Positions 33,149 to 40,156 of a DNA stretch of 64,000 bases are shown in pieces. The DNA comes from Actinoplanes sp. SE50/110. Lineage in GTDB: Bacteria > Actinomycetota > Actinomycetes > Mycobacteriales > Micromonosporaceae. Every line of letters starts with the position of its first letter. The first letter of the stretch is position 1. The stretch is taken from NCBI RefSeq assembly GCF_900119315.1, contig NZ_LT827010.1, positions 7,992,001-8,056,000 of the forward strand. Direction: 5' to 3'. The translations under genes were made by a program, and so were the position numbers. The notes under the pieces are model-generated. The model searched no databases. It saw nothing but the letters and a program-made list of their open reading frames with translations, and was not told the origin of the DNA.

Positions 33149-33358
33149 TCAGTCTTCGGATTCATCCAGGTCACGGCGATGAACCTTCATCCACGCCTCG
33201 ACATCCTCGGTCAGCCAGACTTTGCCCTGAGCCAGATCCGCGACCGCCTTCGGAAAGTCCGCACGGCTGGTGATCTGGTACGCCCGCTGACGGCTCACGC
33301 CACCCAGGCGGATGCGAATCTCGTGTGCGCCCATGAGGCGGATCGGCTTCACTCCCAC
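33149..33358 (-). CDS. Excisionase/AlpA-like HTH protein
   Basis: A 69-residue DNA-binding protein of the HTH_17/AlpA type: LMGAHEIRIRLGGVSRQRAY followed by QITSRADFPKAVADLAQGKVW and TEDVEAWMKVHRR. Such proteins act as excisionases or small regulators in mobile elements, and stand-alone copies are also common in actinomycetes. The start is unsettled: GTG at 33358, GTG at 33352 or ATG at 33334. No integrase of a mobile element is adjacent; the xerC at 35919 looks like the housekeeping one. Confidence 0.75.
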   Translation of the reverse strand: MGVKPIRLMGAHEIRIRLGGVSRQRAYQITSRADFPKAVADLAQGKVWLTEDVEAWMKVHRRDLDESED

Positions 33359-33442
33359 ATGATCGACCGTAGGCGCGGGACAATTAGGCGTTCAGCATCT
33401 TGTCCGGAGACAGGTAGTCGTCAAGCCAGTACGATCGTCGCC

Positions 33443-34300
33443 ATGACTAGACGTCGCACGACAAGTGGACAGGTTCCCGTTTCCCCACGTCATCGCCGTG
33501 ACTGGCGCACCATGTGGCGTCGGTGCCGCTGCGGCCTACCCGCACCGTGCATCGATCGCCTGGTGCCGCCCCCGGTCCCACCCTTCCCGTTACGGACCTC
33601 CACCCCGAGCCGCCCCGAGCCTGCAAAATTCGACAATGTCCCACCCGACCGACAAAAGCCCCACCTTGCGGCGGCGCCCCGGCAGCGTCGGCCCTGCGAC
33701 GAGCTTCGCCGCCCGGTGACCCACCACCCTGCTCCGGCAGATGATCACGCGAGCCGGAGCAGCCCGCTGACCGGCCATCCCGCTCCCGCGGACGGCCACG
33801 CAAGCCGGAGCAGCCCATCCATCCCCCGCCGTCCCGACCACCCGGCTACTCCCACCGCATCCGGCGGCCCCGGCGGGCACCATCCGACAGACGGCTCCGG
33901 CGGACATCACCTGGCCGACGGTTCCGGCTCGCACCACCTGACAGGCGGCTCCGGCGGCCATCACCTGGCCGAAGGCCCCACTCGTCGCCGCGCCTGCTTC
34001 CACAGCGACGCCGTTCGTGCGCGTTTTCCCGACGTCGTCGCTCCCGAGGTCTGGCAACGCCATCCGGACGACCGGGTGCACGCCGCCGACCAGCAAGTCC
34101 GCACCGACGACCGACAAACCGACATTGACGAGGGGCAGCCGTCGGTCGCGGTCGGACGCGCGGCGGTGCCACAACCGCGCCCACGGCACCCGGAGGCGAA
34201 CGTGGGCCGCGCCGGAAACCTGACGCCCGGGCAGCGGTACCGCACGGTGTGCAACGACCCGTTCAAGAACCACATGCATCGCCGGCGAGGTGGCCGCTGA
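33443..34300 (+). CDS. CGxPxPC-motif protein with His-rich repeats
   Basis: A 285-residue hypothetical protein. A basic N-terminus (RRTTSGQVPVSPRHRRDWRT) leads into MWRRCRCGLPAPCIDR, a compact Cys motif CxCGxPxPC. The middle is low complexity: two HPAPADxHASRSSP copies and four copies of a unit like GSGGHHLADG (about residues 150-190). The C-terminus is again non-repetitive: ARFPDVVAPEVWQRHPDD, then VGRAGNLTPGQRYRTVCNDP. Start ATG 33443. The same CGxPxPC pattern recurs in the next gene, so the two may form a system, perhaps metal-binding. Function unknown. A long antisense frame here is a shadow. Confidence 0.6.
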   Translation: MTRRRTTSGQVPVSPRHRRDWRTMWRRCRCGLPAPCIDRLVPPPVPPFPLRTSTPSRPEPAKFDNVPPDRQKPHLAAAPRQRRPCDELRRPVTHHPAPADDHASRSSPLTGHPAPADGHASRSSPSIPRRPDHPATPTASGGPGGHHPTDGSGGHHLADGSGSHHLTGGSGGHHLAEGPTRRRACFHSDAVRARFPDVVAPEVWQRHPDDRVHAADQQVRTDDRQTDIDEGQPSVAVGRAAVPQPRPRHPEANVGRAGNLTPGQRYRTVCNDPFKNHMHRRRGGR

Positions 34301-34397
34301 GCATTCACTTCTGAACCCGAACATCGGAGATGAGAGGCACTGCCACCAGGCGCGCTGCGTGCCGCATAGCAGGTCGGGCAGAAATCGGGGGACGCTG

Positions 34398-34655
34398 TTG
34401 ACGACCGCGCAGGACATCGACCATGTGAGCGAACGGCCTGAATGGAACTGCCGGGCCTGCGGGCGGCCATGGCCCTGCTCGACCGCCCGGGGAACGCTGC
34501 TGCACGAATACCGCGCGTTTCCGTCACTGCTACGGATATACCTGTCCGCCCAGATGTACGACGCGCTGGAAGACATGATCATCGACGGCGCGCCGCCGCT
34601 GAACCTGTACCAGCGCTTCCTCGGCTGGGCATGGACAGACCCGCCCGCACCGTGA
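34398..34655 (+). CDS. Small CGxPxPC-motif protein
   Basis: An 85-residue protein: TTAQDIDHVSERPEWNCRAC, then GRPWPCSTARGTLLHEYR and a helical C-terminus SLLRIYLSAQMYDALEDMII. The motif CRACGRPWPC could bind metal. TTG at 34398 is chosen because GGGGGA lies 5-6 nt upstream; an earlier in-frame ATG at 34290 overlaps the preceding gene and adds Cys/His residues (HCHQARC) of uncertain status. I recall similar small proteins in streptomycetes and Micromonospora but cannot name a function. It lies 97 bp after the other CGxPxPC gene and upstream of a GntR gene. Confidence 0.65.
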   Translation: MTTAQDIDHVSERPEWNCRACGRPWPCSTARGTLLHEYRAFPSLLRIYLSAQMYDALEDMIIDGAPPLNLYQRFLGWAWTDPPAP

Positions 34656-34779
34656 CGCCAGACCGCCCGGGGCTCCTGGTCACTGCCGGCCAGGGTCCCG
34701 GGCGCCCGCCAGGAATACCCTGCCCCAGCGCGCCCGCAGGCCCGGTTCTGGAAACAAAGAGCAGTTGCCCGCAGCGCCA

Positions 34780-34970
34780 CCCACAACGCACCGGCCGCCC
34801 ACTGCTCCCCGTCCGCCCATAGCGCCGCAGCCCACTGTCGACCACTGGCCACCCGCAACGCCGCAGCCCATTGCCCGCCCACAGCCCACCGGCAGCCGCA
34901 GCCCGCCCACAGCGCCGCAGCCCACTGTCACCTGCTAGACCGCAGCCCGCTGACCGCCTACTGACGCCGG
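34780..34970. repeat. Degenerate GCCGCAGCCCACTG repeats
   Basis: At least five variants of CGCCGCAGCCCACTG occur in this stretch, alternating with CCCGCCCACAGC-like pieces. No reading frame looks coding. Together with the two hexamer arrays that follow, it fills most of the 660-bp gap 34656-35317. Confidence 0.6.
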
Positions 34971-34995
34971 TAGTCCGCTGCAGCCCATAGCCCGG

Positions 34996-35046
34996 CAGGG
35001 GCAGGGGCAGGGGCAGGGGCAGGGGCAGGGGCAGGGGCAGGGGCAG
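34996..35046. repeat. (CAGGGG)8 microsatellite
   Basis: Eight perfect copies of the hexamer CAGGGG, followed by a partial CAG. No other hexamer array of this purity except its neighbour was seen in the window. Confidence 0.95.
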
Positions 35047-35052
35047 CTCGGC

Positions 35053-35106
35053 AGCTGGAGCTGGAGCTGGAGCTGGAGCTGGAGCTGGAGCTGGAGCTGG
35101 AGCTGG
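35053..35106. repeat. (AGCTGG)9 microsatellite
   Basis: Nine perfect copies of the hexamer AGCTGG, beginning 6 bp after the CAGGGG array ends. It is 212 bp upstream of the GntR gene. Confidence 0.95.
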
Positions 35107-35264
35107 GTCGCGGATCGGGACCGAATTTGAGGCGGCAGGGTCGATGGGCGAGCGGGCGGGGTCGCGCCCAGCAGCCCCGTGAGGCCGGCCTGGCAAAACC
35201 GCCGCCCGCTCTGCCGACCGGTTCGGACTGGCCTTTCCGGTGCGACATCACCATCATAGTTATA

Positions 35265-35310
35265 TTGTTCTGTAGGTACAACGGGATGGAGCATCGTGGT
35301 CACGTAAAAT
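35265..35310 (+). promoter_or_regulatory. Operator-like repeat and leaderless promoter of the GntR gene
   Basis: TTGT-N9-ACAA (35265-35281) is an inverted repeat in an AT-rich island. TAAAAT (35305-35310) fits the actinobacterial TANNNT -10 box and ends 7 nt before the ATG, which has no ribosome site. This predicts a leaderless transcript with the GntR protein as a candidate autoregulator. Confidence 0.5.
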
Positions 35311-35317
35311 AATTGCC

Positions 35318-35722
35318 ATGATCGATCATTCGGCGGACCGTGCGGTGTTTCGGCAGCTTGCTGACCTGCTGCGGGATCGGATCACGTCCGGGGAGCTGGG
35401 CCCCGGGGAGCCGCTGCCCAGTGAGCTGCGCCTTGCTCAGGATTACGGGATCAGCCGGACGACGGTGCGCCAGGCGATCGGGCAGCTGCGGACCGAGGGG
35501 CTCGTCACGGTGGATCGGCCGCGGGGGACGTTCGTCCGGGTGCCCGAGCCGGTCCAACTGGTCACGCTGGCCCGGGGCGAGCGCGCCGGGGCGCGGATGC
35601 CGACCGACGCCGAGCGACGCAAACACCGCTTGGGCGAAGGCGTCCCGGTCCTGGTCGTGACAAGCGCGGACGGCACCGAGACAGTGCATCCCGCCGACCG
35701 CGTCCAACTGACCCGGTCCTGA
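35318..35722 (+). CDS. GntR-family transcriptional regulator
   Basis: A 134-residue protein. The N-terminal GntR winged helix is unmistakable: VFRQLADLLRDRITSGELGP, GEPLPSELRLAQDYGISRTT, VRQAIGQLRTEGLVTVDRPR and GTFVR. Only about 55 residues follow (TDAERRKHRLGEGVPVLVVT...), a truncated remnant of a UTRA-like effector domain. Short GntR proteins like this occur with mobile elements and small cysteine-rich genes in actinomycetes. It likely governs itself and perhaps the upstream pair. Confidence 0.85.
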   Translation: MIDHSADRAVFRQLADLLRDRITSGELGPGEPLPSELRLAQDYGISRTTVRQAIGQLRTEGLVTVDRPRGTFVRVPEPVQLVTLARGERAGARMPTDAERRKHRLGEGVPVLVVTSADGTETVHPADRVQLTRS

Positions 35723-35918
35723 TCCATCCCCCTCACCCCTGCCCACCACGAACCGAACCGCCCACCCCGGTCCGCTCGCCGCCGCCCTCGAACGCGCCCC
35801 GCAGCCGACCACCAGCGCGAACCCGCTCATCTCGACCGCCGACGATGCCGCGCACCGCACCACCGCCCCGTTCGTCGTCGCCCTTGGAAGCGCCATGGAC
35901 TGAAGCTAAGGGCGGGGT

Positions 35919-37139
35919 ATGACAAGAAAACACGGCACACTGGACGCCGTGGACGCCTATCGACGACGGCCTCGGGCCAAACGGGTGACCGAGATGCACG
36001 AAGCGTTGCCGCCGGCGCTGCGGGAGGCGGTGGATCGGTTCGGGCATCATCTGGCGGTCGTCGAGGACCGGTCGGCGCACACGGTGCGGGCCTATCTCGG
36101 GGATGTCGTCTCGTTGCTCGCCCACGCGGCCGAGCAGGGGTGTTCGGCGGTCGGCGACCTGGGCATCGCGGTGCTGCGCGGCTGGCTGGCGGCGCGGTTG
36201 GACGAGGGCGCGGCGCGTACTTCACAGGCGCGCCGGGCCGCTGCGGTCCGCACCTTCACCGGCTGGGCGCATCGCATCGGGCTGGCGCCGGCCGACGCCG
36301 GCTCGGGCCTGGCCAGTCCTCGCACCCACCGCGACCTGCCGCACGTGCTCCGCGCCGACCAGGCCGTGGCCCTCGTCACCGCGCCCAGTCTCCCACCCGG
36401 TTCCGGCACCGGCCGAGAACCGAATACGGCAGGTGCGAGCGCGGCGGACGCCACCGGGCCGGACGGGAGCGGGCAGGAGGCGGGCGAGACGGAGGCGGAC
36501 AGAGGCGAGACGGAGGCGGACAGAGCGGGTGGCGATGTCGTCGCGATCCGGGATCGGGCGGTGCTGGAGCTGCTCTATGCCACCGGGATCCGGGTGAGCG
36601 AACTCTGCGACCTCGATCAGACCGACATCGATCACAACCGCCAGGTCGTCCGGGTCTTCGGCAAGGGCGGCAAGGAGCGGGCGGTCCCCTACGGTCATCC
36701 CGCTCGCGACGCCCTCGCCGCGTGGTTGCGTCTAGGCCGGCCGGTGCTTGCGGCGGTGGGCGACGGCCAGGCCGCCGCCGGTGCAGGTGATCATCGGCTT
36801 GCGGTACGCGGTCCCGCCCGGAACCCCGCCCGAACCGGCCGCCGTGCCGGGAGGTCGCTCGCCGCCGACGCGCTGTTCCTCGGCTTGAAGGGTGGCCGTC
36901 TGCAGCCCACCGTCGTCCGGCGGATCGTCGCCGGGGCGGCGCGGCGTGCCGGACTGCCGCACACCAAGCCACACGATCTGCGTCATTCCGCCGCCACCCA
37001 CCTGTTGGACGGTGGCGCCGATCTACGGGCCGTGCAGGAACTGCTCGGGCACAGTTCGCTGGCGAGCACGCAGATCTACACCCACGTCTCCACCGAACGT
37101 CTGCGCGCCGCGTTCAACCAGGCACACCCCCGCGCCTGA
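35919..37139 (+). CDS. xerC: Tyrosine recombinase XerC with two linker insertions
   Basis: A 406-residue tyrosine recombinase that resolves chromosome dimers at dif. The SAM-like domain starts at LPPALREAVDRFGHHLAVVE. Catalytic residues are visible: Arg in ATGIRVSELCDLDQ, Lys in GKGGKERAVP, HDLRHSAATHLL, LGHSSLASTQIYTHV with the Tyr nucleophile. Two insertions make it longer than usual (~300): an acidic stretch with a duplicated GETEADR (about 160-205) and a G/A/R-rich stretch (about 275-312). ATG at 35919 or 35994 may be the start. It occupies the usual dprA-xerC-M23-rpsB neighbourhood. Confidence 0.88.
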   Translation: MTRKHGTLDAVDAYRRRPRAKRVTEMHEALPPALREAVDRFGHHLAVVEDRSAHTVRAYLGDVVSLLAHAAEQGCSAVGDLGIAVLRGWLAARLDEGAARTSQARRAAAVRTFTGWAHRIGLAPADAGSGLASPRTHRDLPHVLRADQAVALVTAPSLPPGSGTGREPNTAGASAADATGPDGSGQEAGETEADRGETEADRAGGDVVAIRDRAVLELLYATGIRVSELCDLDQTDIDHNRQVVRVFGKGGKERAVPYGHPARDALAAWLRLGRPVLAAVGDGQAAAGAGDHRLAVRGPARNPARTGRRAGRSLAADALFLGLKGGRLQPTVVRRIVAGAARRAGLPHTKPHDLRHSAATHLLDGGADLRAVQELLGHSSLASTQIYTHVSTERLRAAFNQAHPRA

Positions 37140-37264
37140 GACCGGCAACCCACCGTCGGCAGCACGCACGCGAGCCAGGCCGACGAAAACCAGACCCACG
37201 CGAGGGACGACCGCAGGCCACTGTCCTGAGGAGGCGGATGTAACCAAGCCGTACGATCGCAGGC

Positions 37265-38452
37265 ATGAGCGCCGAAGATCCACCGCAGCCCATTGCCGGG
37301 GCGCGGTTGCTGTTCTCGCTGGATCCGGCGGTGTCCTATCTCAACCACGGGTCGTTCGGCGCGTTGCCGATCACCGTGCAGCGCGCCCAGCAGCGCCTGC
37401 GGGACGAGATGGATCTGAACCCGATGCGATTCTTCGGCCCGGGCCTGCTGGACCGGATCATCCACACCCGACGGCATCTGGCCGCTTTCCTCGGCGCCGA
37501 CCCGGAGGGCAGCGCGCTCACCTCGAACACCACCACCGCGGTCAGCCTGGTGCTGCAGTCGGTCCGGTTGAAGGAATCGGACGAGGTGCTGCTCACCGAC
37601 CACGCCTACGGTGCGGTGACGATGGCGGTGCGCCGGGAGTGCCGGCGGACCGGGGCGACGACCCGGACGATCGCGGTGCCGTTCGGCGCGAGCGGGCCGG
37701 AGGTCCTGTCCCGGGTGCGGGCGGCGCTGCGGCCGGGACGCACCCGGCTGCTGATCATCGACCAGGTGACCTCGGCGACGGCCACGCTGATGCCGGTGCG
37801 GGAGGTCGTCGCCGCGGCCCGGGCGCAGGGCATCCCGGTGATGGTCGACGGCGCGCACGTGCCGGGCATGCTGCCGGTGCGGGTGGAGGAGATCGGCGCC
37901 GATTTCTGGGTGGGGAATCTGCACAAGTGGGGTTGGGCGCCGCGCGGCACGTCGCTGCTGGCGGTGTCGCCGGACTGGCGGCGGCGGATCGATCCGCTGG
38001 TCGTCTCCTGGGAGCAGGATCAGGGTTTCCCGCTGTCGGTCGAGTTCCAGGGGACGATCGACTACACCCCGTGGCTGGCGGCGCCGGCCGGGATCTTCGC
38101 GATGCGCACGCTGGGCCCGGAAGTCGTCCGGGAGCACAATGCGGCGCTCGCGGCGTACGGCCAGCGGGTGGTCGGTGCGGCCCTCGGTCATGCGCCGGCG
38201 GATCTGCCGGAGCCGGGCGGACCCGGGGTCTCGATGCGGATCGTGCCGCTGCCGGCCGGGGTGGCCACCACCTTTCCCGAGGCGCACGCGTTGCGCGGGC
38301 ACATCGCCGACAAGCTCGGGGTGGAGACGCAGATCAACGCGTGGGGCGGCCGGGGGCTGCTGCGGCTGAGCGCGCAGATCTACAACCGGCCGGAGGAGTA
38401 TCACCATCTGGCCGATCGCCTACCCAGCCTGCTGCACCACTGGCAGTGGTAG
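37265..38452 (+). CDS. PLP-dependent aminotransferase class V (isopenicillin-N-epimerase-like)
   Basis: A 395-residue fold-type I PLP enzyme of the class V / CefD-like group. SYLNHGSFGALPITVQ is the N-terminal signature. SNTTTAVSLVLQSVRL binds the phosphate, PVMVDGAHVPGMLPV contains the Asp that pairs with the PLP ring, and NLHKWGWAPRGTSLL contains the Schiff-base Lys. The substrate is unknown; no beta-lactam genes are nearby. Its last 33 bp overlap the convergent M23-like gene. Confidence 0.88.
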   Translation: MSAEDPPQPIAGARLLFSLDPAVSYLNHGSFGALPITVQRAQQRLRDEMDLNPMRFFGPGLLDRIIHTRRHLAAFLGADPEGSALTSNTTTAVSLVLQSVRLKESDEVLLTDHAYGAVTMAVRRECRRTGATTRTIAVPFGASGPEVLSRVRAALRPGRTRLLIIDQVTSATATLMPVREVVAAARAQGIPVMVDGAHVPGMLPVRVEEIGADFWVGNLHKWGWAPRGTSLLAVSPDWRRRIDPLVVSWEQDQGFPLSVEFQGTIDYTPWLAAPAGIFAMRTLGPEVVREHNAALAAYGQRVVGAALGHAPADLPEPGGPGVSMRIVPLPAGVATTFPEAHALRGHIADKLGVETQINAWGGRGLLRLSAQIYNRPEEYHHLADRLPSLLHHWQW

Positions 38453-38938
38453 CAACCGCACCCGCCCGATACCCAGCAGGATCAACGGATCAAGATAAAG
38501 ATCATTGCGGCGTACGCCCCAGTGCAGGCACGCCGCGACCGGACATCCCGGATGCCCGGGGTCGAGCCGGCCCAGCAATTGGCCGCCGGTGACCGTCGAG
38601 CCGGCCGTGACCGCCGGGTCGACCGGCTCGTAGGTGCTGCGCAGCCCGCCGGCGTGCGCCACACTGACCACGCCGCGCCCGGCCAGCACCGCGGCGTAGA
38701 CGACCGTGCCGGCCGCGGCCGCCCGCACCGGATCGCCGGGCTGCCCGGCCAGGTCGGCCCCGCGATGCCCGGGGAGCCACGGCTCCGGGGGCGCCAGGAA
38801 GGGCCGCGTCACCCGGGCCGGCAGGAGTGGCCAGCCGAATCTCAGACCCGGCGGCGACTCGTGCGGAAGTCCGAGCAGTCCGACGGCCAGCAGGAGGGCG
38901 AGCAGGAAAGACATGAGGGCGAGTCTGGCCGGCCGCAC
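38420..38938 (-). CDS. M23/LytM-like peptidase, active site partly lost
   Basis: A 172-residue envelope protein with an N-terminal signal anchor (LALMSFLLALLLAVGLLGLP) and a LytM domain. The HxxxD zinc motif is present in PGHRGADLAG. The HxH motif reads CLHWG, so its first His is Cys, and the tyrosine loop reads STYEPV without the usual His. It is therefore either a divergent or a non-catalytic LytM protein. Orthologues at this position between xerC and rpsB are common in actinobacteria. ATG at 38938 or 38914. Two DnaA-box-like sequences lie upstream. Confidence 0.82.
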   Translation of the reverse strand: MRPARLALMSFLLALLLAVGLLGLPHESPPGLRFGWPLLPARVTRPFLAPPEPWLPGHRGADLAGQPGDPVRAAAAGTVVYAAVLAGRGVVSVAHAGGLRSTYEPVDPAVTAGSTVTGGQLLGRLDPGHPGCPVAACLHWGVRRNDLYLDPLILLGIGRVRLLPLPVVQQAG

Positions 38939-38957
38939 GCCGGCCGGCGACCCGCCC

Positions 38958-38983
38958 TGTGGACAACGCCCCGCTGTGGATAA
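38958..38983 (+). promoter_or_regulatory. Two DnaA-box-like sequences
   Basis: TGTGGACAA (38958-38966) and TGTGGATAA (38975-38983), the second a perfect match to the DnaA box complement, lie 17 bp apart on the same strand, just upstream of the minus-strand M23-like gene. Confidence 0.4.
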
Positions 38984-38987
38984 CCCG

Positions 38988-39311
38988 TCAGCCGCCGAAG
39001 CCGGCGTCGTCCGGCAGTGAGATGTCCGGTTTCTCCAGCTCCTCGACGTTGACGTCCTTGAACGTCATCACCCGCACGTTCTTGACGAACCGGGCCGGGC
39101 GATACATGTCCCAGACCCAGGCGTCGTGCATCTCGACCTCGAAATACACCTCGCCGTCGGAGTTGCGCACGTGCAGGTCCACCTGGTTGGCCAGGTAGAA
39201 CCGGCGCTCGGTCTCCACGACGTAGGAGAACTGGCGGACGATGTCGCGGTACTCCCGGTAGAGCTGCAGCTCCATCTCGGTCTCGTACTTCTCGAGATCC
39301 TCTGCGCTCAT
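38988..39311 (-). CDS. DUF2469 protein
   Basis: 107 residues, strongly conserved in actinobacteria: SAEDLEKYETEMELQLYREY followed by RDIVRQFSYVVETERRFYLA, DGEVYFEVEMHDAWVWDMYR and ARFVKNVRVMTFKDVNVEEL. It has no known function and no membrane segment. It overlaps rnhB by 4 bp (ATGA), the standard arrangement in this phylum. Confidence 0.9.
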   Translation of the reverse strand: MSAEDLEKYETEMELQLYREYRDIVRQFSYVVETERRFYLANQVDLHVRNSDGEVYFEVEMHDAWVWDMYRPARFVKNVRVMTFKDVNVEELEKPDISLPDDAGFGG

Positions 39312-40156
39312 CGTGTCTCGCCCTCCATGGCCTCATCTTCCCCCACCGACGGCGACGGCTGAGGCTGCTCGCCCGACGCCACGCCGACGGTACCCTCAGC
39401 CGCGCGCGGAAGCAGCAGCGGCTCGGTAACGGAAACATCGAACAGCGACGGCGCGGGGTCCGCCGGCCGGGCTGCCGGGCGGCGCGCTCGCGGCGGCACG
39501 TTGCCGCGCCCGGAGGCGGCGGCGACGTTCACATACGAGAAGCGGTGCTCGGCGCAGGGCCCGTGCCGCAGCAGCGCGGCACTGTGCTCGTCCGTTATAT
39601 AACCCTTGTGCACGGCGAAGCCGTATTCCGGGAATTTCCCGTCCAGCTCCACCATCATCCGGTCCCGGGTGACCTTGGCCAGCACGCTGGCCGCCGCGAC
39701 GCAGGCCGCCACCCGGTCGCCCTTCCACACCGCGAGGCCCGGCACGCCGAGCCCGTCGACCGGGAACCCGTCGGTCAGCACGTACTCCGGGCGGACGGTC
39801 AGCGAGGCCAGCGCCCGGCGCATCGCCGCCAGGTTGCAGACGTGCAGGCCGCGGGCGTCCACCTCGGTCGGCGGGATGATCATCACGGACCAGGCCAGCG
39901 CGCGTTTGACCACCTCGTCGTAGACACGTTCCCGGGCCGCCGCGGTGAGCAGCTTGGAATCGGCCAGCCCGGGCACCTCTCCGCGCTTGCCGGCCGGCAG
40001 CACGGCGGCCGCCGCGACCAGCGGACCGGCGCACGCGCCGCGCCCGGCCTCGTCGGCGCCGGCGACATGCGCGAAACCGCGCCGCTGCAACGCCTGCTCC
40101 AACGCGTAGAGCCCGGCCTCTCGGCGCACCACGGTGCGGGCGGGAGCCAACATCAA
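39308..40156 (-). CDS. rnhB: Ribonuclease HII
   Basis: A 282-residue RNase HII that removes ribonucleotides and RNA from RNA-DNA hybrids. The acidic active site includes GADEAGRGACAGPLVAA; other blocks are LADSKLLTAAARERVYDEV, AACVAAASVLAKVTRDRMM and YGFAVHKGYITDEHSAAL. A non-conserved C-terminal extension of about 60 residues is rich in Pro, Ala and Glu. It overlaps both neighbours by 4 bp, so NUDIX-rnhB-DUF2469 are translationally coupled. Confidence 0.94.
   Translation of the reverse strand: MMLAPARTVVRREAGLYALEQALQRRGFAHVAGADEAGRGACAGPLVAAAAVLPAGKRGEVPGLADSKLLTAAARERVYDEVVKRALAWSVMIIPPTEVDARGLHVCNLAAMRRALASLTVRPEYVLTDGFPVDGLGVPGLAVWKGDRVAACVAAASVLAKVTRDRMMVELDGKFPEYGFAVHKGYITDEHSAALLRHGPCAEHRFSYVNVAAASGRGNVPPRARRPAARPADPAPSLFDVSVTEPLLLPRAAEGTVGVASGEQPQPSPSVGEDEAMEGETR

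Noticed and set aside
33590..34882. A 430-codon minus-strand frame with Gly/Ala/Trp-rich repeats
   Set aside because: It covers the CGxPxPC genes and the GCCGCAGCCC repeats in reverse; no conserved motif and no ribosome site.
34935..35303. Minus-strand frame giving LQLQLQ and PCPCPC repeats
   Set aside because: It is only the translation of the two hexamer microsatellites.
33149..37139. Integrated element bounded by the excisionase-like gene and the tyrosine recombinase
   Set aside because: The recombinase sits in the normal xerC position near dprA and rpsB, no tRNA or direct-repeat borders were found, and no replication or transfer genes occur.
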